Source: Pomphorhynchus laevis
Lineage: Eukaryota; Acanthocephala; Palaeacanthocephala; Echinorhynchida; Pomphorhynchidae
Assembly (NCBI GenBank): GCA_012934845.2
Contig: WNNJ02001631.1
Location: 1-64,000 of the forward strand
Reading direction: 5' to 3'
DNA: 64,000 nt
The notes below the pieces were generated by a model. It had not been told where the DNA came from. It saw only the letters and a program-made list of their open reading frames with translations, and did no database searches. The translations under genes were made by a program, and so were the position numbers. Below, in pieces: positions 41,086 to 52,943 of this stretch (position 1 is the first letter of the stretch; each line of letters opens with the position of its first letter).

Positions 41086-41155
41086 ACTAAGTTTTGAAGA
41101 AACGACCAACAACGACAAAACTAGTGATCATTAGTTTGGTATTGGATCAGTAGCT

Positions 41156-41440
41156 GACGAAAGTCTGTCATTAAATCTAATTGACAAAATAAAGCAGAGG
41201 AGTCGAGTGATCGTCAGGAATCATTATAGGACTGAAAGGTGAAATGTATGTATTGGATCAGTACCTGATGAGGTCCACCAATACTGAAATGTAGCGTAAT
41301 GCTGTTGGCTTATATATAAGATTGAAGCAGCGTGCAGAATAAAAAAATATACATCAGAATTTCAATGGTAGCAATGCCTGCACAGGTACATCAACTTAAA
41401 ATTAGGAAACAACATATATATGATTTGTTTGATAAAAGTA
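41156..41440 (+). repeat. Structured short repeat, copy 2 (copy 1 at 29144-29420)
   Basis: It is the same element as at 29144. The outer stem is GTATTGG (41250-41256) with CCAATAC (41278-41284) and the inner stem ATCAG (41257-41261) with CTGAT (41265-41269). Compared with copy 1 the sixth pair of the outer stem changes from A-T to G-C, with both sides altered. A CTGATGA and a GAAA word (41286-41289) are present. A similar start (GTATTGGATCAGTAGCTGACG) also occurs 107 bases earlier at about 41143, so the unit may be partly tandem. Confidence 0.6.
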
Positions 41441-41626
41441 CTCACTAGGAAAAACGGTAGTTTTTCAAATTAAAGGTAACATATTTCATACCAACGTTGA
41501 TTTAATTTAAAACAACGACTGCACATGTGTTCTAATGGGAGACAATAACTAGCCTAATTATAATCATAATTATAATTAATCTTATAATCGGTAAAAGATA
41601 TACATATATATGTTATAATAATTATA

Positions 41627-41960
41627 ACGCCTATCTAACAAAAATTAAACCATCAAATAAATATAAATATATGGATAAAATTGAATTAATAGAATCCTGA
41701 AATATTTTGATAAATCAAAATTATTTAAAAGTAGGGACATCTATATTTAGACAAGTAAAAGGTGTTACAATGGGTGGTAATAGTAGCCCAATTATAGCTG
41801 ACTTGTTTTTAAGCTTTATAGAATATGAATTTGTTCATAACTGTGTAAAAACTAAATCTAAATTATATAAAGATATGAAATATATGTTTCGATACATTGA
41901 TGATATATGTGTATTTAATTCTAATAATTTTTATTCAATAATATAAAATTTATCCAGAAA
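41627..41960 (+). mobile_element. P6 retroelement fossil, RT fragment
   Basis: Encodes SIFRQVKGVTMGGNSSPIIA and KYMFRYIDDICVFNSNNF (41707-41946), two adjacent RT blocks with a YIDD box. The group is PLE-like by motif, but I am unsure of the exact lineage. It matches 5640-6000 and is broken. Confidence 0.6.
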
Positions 41961-42169
41961 GCCTTATTCTTAATAAAACTAATATTGATGGTAAAGAAAG
42001 TATATATCTTGATATGAACATTAAATAAGGTTACTTTAAAAATAAAATCAAACAGAAAATTATTAAATATACAAAACAACAAAATATTATAAAAACCAAA
42101 TTTTAACTTTTAAGCGGAAAATGTTTATAGATACATTATTTTTTATTTATAAATATTATAAAATACGTA

Positions 42170-42406
42170 ATATATGAAATATATGTTTCGATACATTGAT
42201 GATATATGTGTATTTAATTCTAATAATTTTTATTCAATTAGTGAGCACATTTATCCAGAAAGCCTTATTCTTAACAAAACCAATATTAATGATAAAGAAG
42301 GTGTATATCTAGATATGAACATTAAATTAACATTAACTAAAACTACTATTAATTTATATCGTAAAGATGACATATTTAAATTTAAAAGAAACATATTTTA
42401 CTTATA
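42170..42406 (+). mobile_element. P6 retroelement fossil, second partial copy
   Basis: It repeats the YIDD block of the previous copy and continues with IYPESLILNKTN, EGVYLDMNIKL and LYRKDDIFKFK. The preceding 200 bases are a more decayed version of the same region. A local partial duplication is likely. Confidence 0.6.
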
Positions 42407-42439
42407 AAATATAACTGGTGAAAACTGGTTATAAGTAAC

Positions 42440-43127
42440 TAAAACATTCTTGATGTCACATACAATCAATTCAATCAGTTGCAGAACAATTCAATCAGTT
42501 GCAGTAGCAAATTTAACAACTTCAACACACAAGGACGTTAATGGGAAGACAGAAGAAAACAACTACGATCGACACCAACTATGCTCAACTGCAAGTACAG
42601 TGCTCGACACACGATTGTAGCGTCTGGACAACAATCGGCTGCGACAACAATACGTCTAAAGACTTCATATGTGGATTTTGTGTAAATAAATTAATCAGAA
42701 TCTCTCCAATAAGCACATATCAACATCCAACACGTCCACTCAAACAAACCCAGTCGTTTTAATGTTCTTTCTTAACCAACTAATCCTGTCACTATATAAA
42801 CTTCCAATTCCATGTCATCATCACTCCCCGACACCCCCGTTCCGTCCATCCTATCTAGTTTCATCGATCAATCAATACCATCCATTAATCAAAATCACCT
42901 CCACCAACCTCCACGATCCTTCCACTCATAACCTTTCCTCAGGTCGCTTGCCACCATCTATGTGGCAAGATAGACCATCTATCATTATCCTCTATGTCTC
43001 CCGTCGTCAAACCAACTCACTCCAAATCCACAACTGCCCGCTCTCCTATCGTGATCACAATATCAGTCCTTCCACCTCCTTATCTCTACAAGCACGTCTC
43101 AACCACGATGTTTTCGCCTTCAGATTT
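42440..43127 (+). mobile_element. LA1 LINE, 5' end and start of ORF1
   Basis: The only LA1 5' end in the window. A leader with a repeated CAATTCAATCAGTTGCAG word (42467 on) precedes the ORF1 ATG at 42541. ORF1 begins MGRQKKTTTIDT and has the cysteine cluster CSTHDCSVWTT ... FICGFC, as in LB. A stop near 42760 breaks the frame, and after it the sequence continues with RPSYLVSSINQYHPLIKITS and LQARLNHDVFAFRFI. At 43127 a minus-strand LA1 copy interrupts it; the plus-strand copy seems to resume at about 46186. Confidence 0.75.
42541..42762 (+). pseudogene. LA1 ORF1, N-terminal part with PHD-like zinc cluster
   Basis: The 73-codon open piece shows a start codon in clear context and Cys pairs (CSTHDC and CGFC) of a PHD-like finger, found in the same place in LB ORF1. 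The remainder of ORF1 is in another frame and is then cut by an insertion. Confidence 0.7.
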
Positions 43128-46100
43128 ATTAAAAAAAGATTTATTTAAACGTGGCAAATGCGTACCAGCGCGCGCTTACATGACCACAACAAAACAGAAA
43201 TGTAAATCAGGTGTCGAGAAGGTGTGAACGGAGGAGGTGTGAGAATGTGATAAATCAGGGAGCGCGGCGGACGTCGAGATGGAGTTGATTCCTGGCAAGT
43301 GAGGAGGCGACGAGGAAAGATCGGAGACCGTAGTTGTTGGAGTAATTGAGAATGTGGAATAAGAGGGTATGACGGGAAAGCAGTGATAGCGAGGTGGGGC
43401 GATTGTCGTCTAAAGAAAAGTTGATGAACGATGAAGAGCCGACAGCGATGAGACGAAAAGTTACGAGAAGAAGACGTAGTTTGATGCGGATGGTGGGCCA
43501 GGAGAGTTGGGCAAGATATGCGGATATGTGGTCAAAGCGACGGTGACGAAAGAGCACTCGAACGGCGGAGTTGATTATGCGTTGTAGGGATAGGATGATG
43601 GATTGTGAAGAATTGGCGAAAAGGCAGATGCGGTAATCGATTTTAGAGAAAAGAAGCGATGAAAGAAGATACATACAAGAACGGAAGTCGATAAGGGTGC
43701 GGATACGGCGGATGTCACGAAGAATTAATTCAGACGAGTGGTTCCTGTCACGGACGAAGGGTTTAAGAGAAATGGGATCATCGACATGGAAGCCTAAGAA
43801 AGTGAGATTGTGTACTATGGGGATGATCGATGAGGCAAAAGATACAGTGAAAGGAGATATGTTTGGTTTACGGGGGAGGATCCACATTATTTTGGACATG
43901 TCGGGGTTTAGAACGAAATGGAGATTGGAGAGACGTTTGTAGATAGAATAAAGACAGTTGGATGCAGAAATTGCGATATCGTGTATGCGATGTACGGGTG
44001 CATGAGCATAGATGAGGATGTCATCGGCGTATTGCATGACGTTAAAGGAGTTAGGTTTGATAAAGGGAGAGAGATCGCCAAGCAGAAGAGAGAAAAGTAA
44101 GAGACCTAGGACTGAACCTTGTGACACCCCGCAAAATATAGGGACGGGAGGGAGGACGATGAATTAGAACAGACGCGAAAGGAACGGTCGGATAGATATG
44201 ATGCAAACCATGCTACGGATGAGGAAGAAAAGCCGTAATCATAACGAAGACGGGAATGGAGAACGGAGTGGACGACAATGTCGAAGGCGGAGGAGAGGTC
44301 AAAGGAGATGAGAACACTATATAGAGCCTTGTCTCGTGAAATGAGTAAGTCGTTGTAAACTTTTATGTAGGCGATTTCTGTGGAGTGATAAGAGCGGAAA
44401 GCGGATTGGAAAGGAGTGTACAGATTGAATGACGAGAGATTAGCGTTGACCTGTATTAAGATGAGGCGTTCTAAGAGCTTAGAAAGAGTAGGGAGTAGTG
44501 AAATGGGGCGATAGCTAGAAGAAAATGAGGGTCGAGCAATTGTATTTTGAGGATACATACGATTGCGGGTTTCCAGTGTGGATCAAAGTTACGACTGCGA
44601 ATGAACGAGTTTAACAAGGTTGTGAGAAAAAGGGATATCGATGAGCATATGGATTTAAGTATGTGGTAAGTGGGGGATCGACAGGTGAGGTTTTGCTGTG
44701 CAAGGACATGAGAGCAGATGAGACTTCGGAAGGTGATGATACATTGATAAGATGAAAGAGTTCCGGAAGGATGAGGCTAGGCGGGGCAGAGTGGAATAGG
44801 ATGGAGAATGGGGTGTGAGAGAGAGCAACGTGGGTACTGTGGTCTGGAGAAATGACGAATAATCATTGGCATTGATGTTGCACGACGAAGAGGAGCGAGC
44901 AAGGATTGGGTTAAAAGTATGTCATAGTCTTAGAGTTGAATGAAGTGATGATTTTATGCTGCCAGAAGAAGTTGCATTTGGTACGTAGTAGGTGGAGATG
45001 AGACCGCCGATGATCAAGATTGGTATCACGGAAAGACGGAGTGATCGAGCCGAAATCACGTCTGAGAGTGGTGATTCACTCAAAAAGCATGACAGAGTCA
45101 ACGCTTTGAGAGTAGGCATTGGATGTCAAACCAGTGGGCACGGAGCAAGCGACGGTGTGGGTGAGGCTTGAAAGGGAAGAGAAAATCGAGAGTGGATGTG
45201 AGTTTTAGAGTCGAAAAAAGGCGAGATGGTGAGGAGAGGAATATTTTATAGTGGGATAGAATAGATACGATTTGAGTAATGCAGAGCGGAGAAGGGAGAT
45301 GTCAAGATTTCTCCAAGGGCAACGTAGGATTGTAGGTTTGTGAGGAGGGGTGTGGTTGTGAGTGAGATCAAGGGTGACGAGAAAGTGATCGGATAGACCA
45401 GGATCGAAGATGGACAGTGAGGTGTAGACAGCAAAATTATCGGGACAGCGATGATATCGAGTTCCCCGCCAAGGATATGTATTGAGGGGGCAGTCGAGAT
45501 GGGTTTGTAGTTATAGTTGGATAGAATGTTGATGAACTGCACGTACTCGGTGGAGAGTGGCGGTCGAGGCGGATGTTGAAGTCGACAAGGACGATTGAAG
45601 GGATTGAGTAAAAAGAACAGTGAGCAGATGGTCAGCGAGTTCGATAAAAAATAAGAAGGTAGGAGCATAGGAACCATGACGGTATACAATGGCGAGATCT
45701 AGAGTGATCGGGTTAGAAGAACGACAAATGAGTAGTTCAAAAGAGCTAGTTCTGATAGGGGAAGTGATTTTGCGAATAGACGCAGGGTGACGGGCGAATG
45801 CGACAATGCCGCCATGATTAGAGAATTTAAAAATGGATTTGTTGAGGGGGTGAGCGGATTCGACTAGTGAGCAACCGGAAGAGAGCAAGCGGCGGATGGA
45901 ATGGTCGTTAGAATCTGAGTGCCAGGATTCGGTGAGGCAGAAGAGATCGATGGATTGCTTGGTGAATAGGTTGATGATGAGATCGGATTTATTGAGAATA
46001 GATCTATTGTTGAGGAGGCCGAGGAACAAACCGTATGTGGTGGTGATATGGGCTAGTGGAGAAGACTCATAGGGCAGATTTAGCGCGATCGAATTTTTGG

Positions 46101-46190
46101 GCGGGTGTGGACAACTTGAAAATTTCCGTCGATGTTTCGGATGTAGAGAGATGTTTCCCCATTTTCTTCTCGACGGCGTTTTTCTAAGCC
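43128..46190 (-). mobile_element. LA1 LINE, inverted, from end of ORF1 to 3' tail
   Basis: The 3' end (43128-43200, minus: GCATTTGCCACGTTTAAATA) abuts the plus-strand ORF1 piece. Upstream on the minus strand are the C-terminal region and RT (43255-44127, QYADDILIYAH intact), RT first blocks (44106-44558), the linker (44922-45119), and EN (45246-46248, LTESWHSDSNDHSIRR). At about 46190 the end of ORF1 is reached (EENG..SLYIRN). The frame is broken in at least three places. It is inserted in another LA1 copy. Confidence 0.85.
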
Positions 46191-46881
46191 CCCTCTCCTG
46201 AAAATTGTTTTCAAGCATCGCTCTCACACGTACTCTGTTCTCTTCCAAAGATTTAAACTCAATTAATCTTCAATCACTCGAATTTTTCCCGATTGCACAC
46301 TTTCCGAAATCGCTCAACTGTCTTCTGCCCGCACCGAAAAACGCCCTAGAGACGAAAACGGCAAAACATATTTATCCATCCGAAACCGACGAAAGATTGA
46401 CGAAAGAGTCTAGTCTCCACTAGACTTTTTCGCCACAACACACGGTTTCCGCCTCGGTCTCCTCAACACTAGATCTATTCTCAATAAATCCGATCTTATC
46501 CTCAACCTATTCACCAAGCAATCCATCGATTTCTTCTGCCCACCGAATCCTGGCACTACGATTCCGACGACCTCTCCATTCGCCGTTTGCTCTCTGCCGG
46601 TTACTCACTAGTTAAATCCGCCCGCCCCCTCATCATCCTCTTCTAAAATCTCTTATTATGGAAGCATTGTCCCATTCACTCGTCACTCCGCGTCTCTTCG
46701 CAAAATCAGTCCCCCTTTCAGTCCGTGCTATTTTTAATTGCTCACTTATTGTTATTCTAACAATATCATTATGGATCTCGCCATTGTATACAGTCCTGGT
46801 TCATCAGCTCCTACTATCTTATTTTTTACCGAACTCGCTGACCTCCTTGCCCACTGTTCTTTTCCCACCATCCCTTCACTC
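46186..46881 (+). mobile_element. LA1 LINE, ORF1 end to EN (continuation of 42440-43127)
   Basis: Encodes SKPPLLKIVFKHRSHTYSVL and IFPDCTLSEIAQLSSARTEK, the end of ORF1, and then GFRLGLLNTRSILNKSDLIL, the start of EN. It is cut at about 46881 near the LGDFN block, where another LA1 copy starts with a fold-back hairpin. Confidence 0.75.
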
Positions 46882-48245
46882 ATTTCCGTCGAAACATCGA
46901 CGGAAATTTTCAAGTTGTCTACACGAGCCCCAAAATTCGATGGCGCTCAATCTCCCCTATGTGTCTTCTCCGCTAGCCACTTACACCACTACACACGGTT
47001 GCCAACTCGGCCTCCTCAACACTACATATATTCTCCATAAATCCGATATTTACCTCAACCAATCACTAAGCAATCTAGTGATCTCTTTTCCCTCACCGAA
47101 TTCTGGCACTCCGATTCCGACGACCTCTCCATTCGTCGTTTGCTCTCTGCCGGTTACTCACTAGTTAAATCCGCCCGCCCCTCATCATCCCCTTCTAAAT
47201 TCTCTTATTATGGAGGTATTGTCGCATTCAGTCATCACCCTGCGTCTCTTCGCAAAATCAGTCCTTCTTTTCAGTCCATGCTATTTTGAATTGCTCACTT
47301 GTCGTTCTTCTAACCCAATCACTCGACATCTCGTCATTGTATAGCGTCCTAGTTCATCAGCTCCTACTGCCTTATTTTTTACCGAATTCGCTGACCTTCT
47401 GTCTCACTGTTCTCTCTCCTCAATCCCTTCAATCGTTCTTGGCAACTTCAACATCCGCCTAGACCGCTCCTCTTTCACCGATTCCATCCAGTTCATCAAT
47501 ATTCTATCCAACTATAACTACAAACCTATGTCCACTGCCCCCACACATATCCTTGGTGGGGCACTCGACATCATCGCTGTCCCCGATCGTTTTGCTGCCT
47601 ACAACTCACTGTCCATCTGTGATCCTGGTCTATCAGATCACTCTCTCGTCACCCTTGATTTCACTTTCAATCAATCCCCGCTTCACGCACCTACCATCCT
47701 TCGTCGCCCTTAGAGAAAACTTGACCTCCCCGTTCTCCGTCCGCTTTACTCAAACCGACACTATCTTCTCACACAATAACATCATCATCTCCTCACGATC
47801 TTGCCTTTCTTTTCGACTCTGAACTCACATTCAATCTCGACCTTTGACCACACATCCACATATCTTGCCAAACTCTCCAGGCCACCATCCACATCCGCAT
47901 ACAACTCCGCTTTCTCGTACCTTTCCACTCATCACTGTCGACTCCCCATCGTTCATCAACATCCCTTTCTAAGATGACACTCGCCTCACCTCTCAATAAC
48001 TACGTTCCCGTAATTCCCTCTTAGTCCACGTTCTCAATCGCTCTAACAACTACTGTATCCAATCCTTCTCGTCGCCGCCCGACTCGCCTGGAATCAGCTC
48101 CCTCTCGACGTTCGCCGCACACCCTCTGTTATTACATTCAAATACCGCCTCCGTACTCACCTTCTGGACACATGATTTAGGTGCTTTTTCGTGGTCATAT
48201 ATGCGTGCGCCGGCACGCATTAGCCACGTAAAAATAAATCTTTTT
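46882..48245 (+). mobile_element. LA1 LINE, internally deleted
   Basis: It starts with the last codons of ORF1 (NIDGNFQVV, CGATGG) and runs through EN (TNSGTPIPTTSPFVVCSLPV in a shifted frame; THILGGALDIIAVPDRFAAY, 47528-47713). It jumps at about 47830 to the C-terminal region (THPHILPNSPGHHPHPH frame). It ends in a hairpin GCGTGCGCCGGCACGC (48202-48217) and tail. Linker and RT are missing. At its 5' end, 46882-46892 and 46897-46907 form a perfect 11-bp hairpin. Confidence 0.8.
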
Positions 48246-48257
48246 TAACATAAAAAA

Positions 48258-48890
48258 GATTTAAACCTTTTGTTATAGATAAAGTACGCTCATCTACCTT
48301 GATTCTCCGAAACCTCCGTCAAATTCGTAGATTGATCGATTTCCCTTTATGTATAACTCTCTTATCTTCTCTCTTTTCTCAAGACTTGATTACTGTCTTA
48401 GTATATTTACCAGCTCACCTAAATCCATTTTTCTTCCATTACAACGCATCGTAAACGTCGCCGTCCGAATTCTTCTCCGTCTTCGTCGTTTTGATTATAC
48501 ATCCCACCATCTTGCCTCTCTCGATTTGCCTACCATTTATTGTCGTGTTCGAATTCGTCTTCTTCTCATTGCTTTCCGCCTTGTGACTTTTCATACCCGT
48601 TAATTTCTCAACCTTCGTTTTCTCGACAATTCTCGTCCTGTTTGCTGTTTGCTGCGCTCCCGTAATTTCCTTCTTGTACATGTCCCAAACTACTATATCT
48701 CTTTTGGCTTCCGCTCCTTCCTGGTGGCTGTTCATCTATCGTAGTATCAACATCAATGCCGTGTTTCAAACGCCAAATCCGATCACATTAAGACAATTTA
48801 ACTGATTTATCCGTGAATTTTGCTGTTTTTTGTTAGTTGGTGGACTTGTAAACGTGTAGCTAGTTCGCTTTCGCCACTTTAAAAAAATAT
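48258..48890 (+). mobile_element. LA2 LINE, 3' part
   Basis: Encodes LFSRLDYCLSIFTSSPKSIF and LRRFDYTSHHLASLDLPTIY (48349-48603), matching LA2 at 4790-4950. It ends with a decayed tail at about 48840-48890 (GGACTTGTAAACGTGTAGCT). A perfect 12-bp hairpin (48235-48246 with 48252-48263) lies at its 5' junction with the preceding LA1 tail. Confidence 0.8.
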
Positions 48891-49379
48891 TATTAAATTT
48901 TGAATAAATTTGTACATTAGCATATTTAAAAAATGCCTCAAAAATGGTGTAGTCTTCAAAAATTGTGTAGTCTATGGTCTCTGTATTTATAGATCTATAG
49001 AATTCCAGGGGTCATTTCAGGACCCTTGGAATGCGTGCGTTTGGCCCGTATTTGCCACATCACATAAATTATTAGAAATATATCCATCCTGATCTGTATT
49101 TAATTTTTTTAATTTGCAAGATCTATCAGTTATACCTGAACGACAACAAAAATTATTTTGATATCTCGTTAGAAACTACGACCATTTTCAAAAATTAACA
49201 TAAAAAAGAAAAAAATCACATAAAAAGTTTCTTTTTGGCTTGTACATTGGTGCTGGAATCATAATAATAATGGTTTTCTTAAATACAAGATAAATAAGTC
49301 ATCATAACAATCAACAAGACAAGTCAACAAAACAGTAAAAAAACTCAAGCAATCGTCTTTATTGACTATCAATCGTCTT
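48891..49379. other. AT-rich spacer, possible decayed LA tail at 49035-49070
   Basis: Around 49035-49070 the words GCGTGCGTTTGGC and GTATTTGCCACATCACATAAA resemble an LA tail. The rest is AT-rich without recognisable coding sequence. Confidence 0.35.
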
Positions 49380-50700
49380 CCTTCTTCCATTTACGGCCTT
49401 AGGTCCAGGGGGATATGAGCACCCAAACCGATGCAACACGCCGCCTTCCGACTGAACCACCCGGGGTCTTTCACCCCCCCCCGAAGAATCCAATCGGCGC
49501 GGACTATGCTGGGTAAACGAGAGACGAGGAGCTTAAGAAACCTTAGCCTTTGCTCTGGGGGACGTCCTCTCGAAAAAAGACTAATCCCGATATAGCCCAA
49601 GTGCCATAAAGGCGCACTTGGGTTTCCCTTTCAATGACAGATATTGAGCCCGTTTCAGGGTCAACCTAGCTTTCTTCAGGATACGTTTAAGTTTAACCAG
49701 GTCAGCTTTCAGCGACCAGTTTACCGAAACGGTGAACCCAAGTATTTAACTCAACTTGTGAAGGTGGGAAGTGGTTCAGAGGCAAAGAAGAAGGAGAGCG
49801 CAGAGTGTGCTAATCTCTTAAGTTTCGGCTTTGAAGCAGGGGTGCCATGAAAGACAATCACCTGCGATTTCGCGGAGTTTAAAATAAGATTAATCAGTGG
49901 AAGTTGGTCTTTTAATCTTAAAAAGAAACGGCTGATGTCAGAGACTACGTATTTACACCTGTGTCCGGTGAACAGGGATGTGGTATCATCAGCGTACACA
50001 ACAAGACGTTGTTCAAGTTTAAATATTTTGAAGAGGTTAATGGAGGCCGCAATATACAAGATAGGAGAAAATGGTGATCCTTGAGGCACACCCGTAATAG
50101 GGTAGAACTGACGCGCATCAGGGTTGTCTTCATAAAAAATCTATTGGTGTACAGCATGATCTCCACACTGTTCACAATTTTCGCAGGCAACACGAGGGAC
50201 CTGAGAGAAGAGATCACAAAGGGAATGAAGATGCGGTCAAATGCAGCAGAAAAGTCAAGGAAAACAGCCACAACTAGACGATGGCTATTATCCCGACAAA
50301 ACTGCTGCACCTCACCAACTGCTAAATGGACCAAGCGACGTTTAACGATCTCATGAAAACCTGGAGGGATCAAATTCAGCGTACTTAAATGGTCGCGGAT
50401 TTTACGCGCAAGCGTTTTTTCGTAAATCGACACGAGGGCATTTTGAATCGAAATGAGTCAAGGATCTTTAGGACATAAGCAGGATATTTTCTTATGAATA
50501 AAAACACGTTTACTAATATTGATACCTGCTACATCAGATGGGGAGGCTAGGAGCATTGTGACGGCCACCTCATTTCTCCGTTCGGCTGTCAAAAGCTGAC
50601 ATACCCGAGAAGAAAGTGGACCGAAGGATTTGGAGGTGCCCGGGAGTGGACTACAAGATTTGAGAATATCTGTAATAGATAAATGCCTACTCATGAAGTT
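49380..50700 (-). mobile_element. LD LINE, I/Jockey-like, 5'-truncated in RT
   Basis: On the minus strand: a first RT block region (50458-50694), TLNLIPPGFHEIVKRRLVHL and LVVAVFLDFSAAFDRIFIPF (49945-50433), GVPQGSPFSPILYIAASINL and LVVYADDTTSLFTGHRCKYV (49751-50089; YADD intact), TFTSQVKYLGSP, then a short 3' region with a G-run and GGTGAAAGACCCC. The YADDT box and KYLG motif fit the I/Jockey branch. There are two or more frame breaks. It faces the plus-strand LD copy head to head. Confidence 0.8.
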
Positions 50701-51243
50701 CCCCCAAGGAACTTCATGATCCCTTTTACCAACCGGAAGTTGGTAAAAGGAAAAAGTGGTTTCCCTTTGCCGATCAGTTTTTGTGCCTCAACAGCTAAGC
50801 AAGCTAATATCCTGAGTAAATCTGCTTGCAACCAATATATGGGTTTTAACCTACACTTCACTAAGATAAGCATAGAAGACTTAACTTATCCACACAGCGC
50901 TAGATGCCACAAATGGGGGCATTGGGCCTCCACCTGCACCCTGACGGTCACGTGTGGGGTATGTGGTTATGACACTTGCCCGGCGTTTTCAACGGGGGAG
51001 AAATCTTCGGCTCCCTTTGAACATTCCGCATGGGCACGGAAGTGCCACCACTTTAAATCCTATTGCAACATATTTAAGCTTCCTCATCCTAAGGCTGAAT
51101 CATTTGTCCATGCCGCCCGGATGGTAGATGATGATATGATAAAGATTGTTGATCTTAGAATTAATACCGCCCTCAAGAATACTGAGGAATTGGTTTCAAC
51201 TCTGGTTTCAGTTCTTTGCTCGAACCCCACCCTACCGTCCTAA
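50683..51243 (+). CDS. LD ORF1 protein with zinc knuckles
   Basis: The 186-codon frame likely lacks its real N-terminus, because its first 20 codons are made of two hairpins at the LD junction. It has a knuckle-like cluster RCHKWGHWASTC, where the first Cys of the usual C-x2-C is Ser, and a second cluster CGVCGYDTC with HSAWARKCHHF. Such CCHC clusters are usual in ORF1 (gag-like) proteins of I/Jockey LINEs, which bind element RNA. Identity as ORF1 is also supported by its position before the EN remnant. Confidence 0.7.
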   Translation: MPTHEVPPRNFMIPFTNRKLVKGKSGFPLPISFCASTAKQANILSKSACNQYMGFNLHFTKISIEDLTYPHSARCHKWGHWASTCTLTVTCGVCGYDTCPAFSTGEKSSAPFEHSAWARKCHHFKSYCNIFKLPHPKAESFVHAARMVDDDMIKIVDLRINTALKNTEELVSTLVSVLCSNPTLPS

Positions 51244-52240
51244 GAGTCAATCCCAGTTCCCAAAAAGATGGGGGTTCGGATCACGCCGTCCTCTATATCA
51301 ATATCTGAAAACTTCTGAAGTCAAGAATGCATCGGGGAAATGAAGATACTGCCCAGGGGCAAGTACCTACCCTGGATGGAGCTGGTGGCGGGATAGGAAA
51401 ACTTCCTGCACATAGCTCTTTCTATGTAAGACAATACCCTGTCCAACTATTCCATCACAATGCAGAGTCCCTCGGGTTGCCTGCTAGGTTGTCTCTCAGG
51501 TCCCTCGGGTTGCCTGCTAGAGTTGTGAACAGAGTGGGGATCCTGCTGTATACCAAGCGATTTTACTATGAAGACGACCCTGATGCGCGTCAATTCTACC
51601 CTATTACGGGTGTGCCTCAAGGATCACCACTTTCTCCTATCATGTATCTCGCGGCTTCCATCAACCTCTTCAAAATATTTAAACGTGAACAACGTCTTGT
51701 GGTGTACGCTGATGATACCACAACCCTGTTCACCAGACACAGGTGTAAATACGTAGTCTCTGACATCAGTCGTTTCTTTTTAAGATTAAAAGACCAGCAT
51801 CCACTGTCCAATCTTATTTTAAACTTCGCAAAATCGCAGGTGGTTGTTCATGGCATCCCTGTAACAAATCAAAAATCTAAGAGATTACCACTCTCCTTCT
51901 TCTTTGCCTCTGAACAACTTCCCACCTTCACAAGTCAAGTAAAATACCTAGGTTCACCGTTACGGTAAACTGGTCGGCGAAAGCTGACCTGGATAAACTT
52001 AAACGTACCCTGAAGAAAGCTAGGTGTGCCTTGAAACGGGCTCAGCATCTGTCATTGAAATGGAAAACCCAAGTACGCCTTTGGGGCACTTGGGCTGTCT
52101 CGGTGTTCCCACCTTCACAAGTCGGGGGGGGAGGGTGAAAGACCCCGGGTGGTTCAGTCGGAAAGCGGCGTGTTGCATCGGTTGGGCAGCTCAGATCCCC
52201 CTGGACCTGAGGCCGTAGAAGAAGAAAGAAGACGGTTGGT
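50720..52240 (+). mobile_element. LD LINE, internally deleted copy
   Basis: It contains ORF1 (to 51243), the very start of EN (QLFHHNAESL near 51450), then RT from the NRVGILLYTKRFYYEDDPDA block to KYLGSPL (51530-51968), and the LD 3' region with a G-run and GGTGAAAGACCCC (to about 52240). Most of EN and the first half of RT are deleted. Near the deletion point a 21-base sequence (starting GTCCCTCGGGTTGCC) occurs twice, at 51466 and 51500. Confidence 0.8.
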
Positions 52241-52680
52241 GACGTTGTCTGATTGACTTATAACTGTTTTTAATTTTTTCCTGATGTTTCTTTTTTAATT
52301 GTATTTATCAGTTTTAGTGTTTATTTAAGAAAATCCTTATTATAACAAAACAAAAAATGAAAAAATAAAATACCAAAACATCAAAATAAAACTATTTTAA
52401 TTAAAAAAATAAAAAAAAATAATTTGTAAATATCCAGGAACAATCAGTGACCGCAGCAAACAAAGCACAACAATGAAACAAAAACACCAAAAATGTACAA
52501 CAATAGTACAAAACGTATGTATTCATAACAAAACAAAAAATGACGAAATAAAATAACAAAATAGAGGAAAATAAAGTATTTTAAACAATTGATTGCAAAC
52601 ATAATTTATGTTATATAAAAATAAAAAAAAAACAAAAAAAATAATAAAAACAAAAAAAATTTGTTTTAATCAAAGACTCG
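52241..52680. other. A-rich region with one arm of an inverted repeat
   Basis: Bases 52540-52633 match, in inverse, 56270-56360 (shared words AACAAAATAGAGGAAA and GATTGCAAACATAATTTATG). The pair brackets the P5 endonuclease fossil and the LINE inserted in it. The rest is A-rich with AAAACAAAAAAT-type repeats. Confidence 0.6.
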
Positions 52681-52933
52681 TTTATATTTATTTTAAGGTT
52701 AAGTCAGCTTTATTTCCAACCATTAAGTTATCCTTTAGTTTGTTAATCTATAACACTTCTAAGATCATAGGTTTAAACATACTGGATTCTTTTGATAATA
52801 TGGTAGTTCCATCGAAATCAATTATGTGATCATTATTAATGTTATGATCAAATAAGGCACTGCTTTTCCACGTTTAAATGTGTATTTATGCTGGTTTACT
52901 CTTTTATTTATACCTTGCCTAGATTGGCAAATG
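52681..52933 (-). mobile_element. P5 GIY-YIG endonuclease fossil, C-terminal part
   Basis: On the minus strand it reads IYICQSRQGINKRVNQHKYT (near 52890) and ALFDHNINNDHIIDFDGTTI (near 52830), as in the GIY-YIG domain of PLE-type elements. It is the continuation of the part at 55990-56215; an LA1 LINE separates them. It is broken. Confidence 0.7.
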
Positions 52934-52943
52934 TATATTTCAT

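Noticed and set aside
5640-42406. P6 RT fragments as part of a virus-like element
   Set aside because: Only RT blocks are visible; no capsid, integrase or terminal repeats were seen. I left it as a PLE-like fossil of uncertain lineage.
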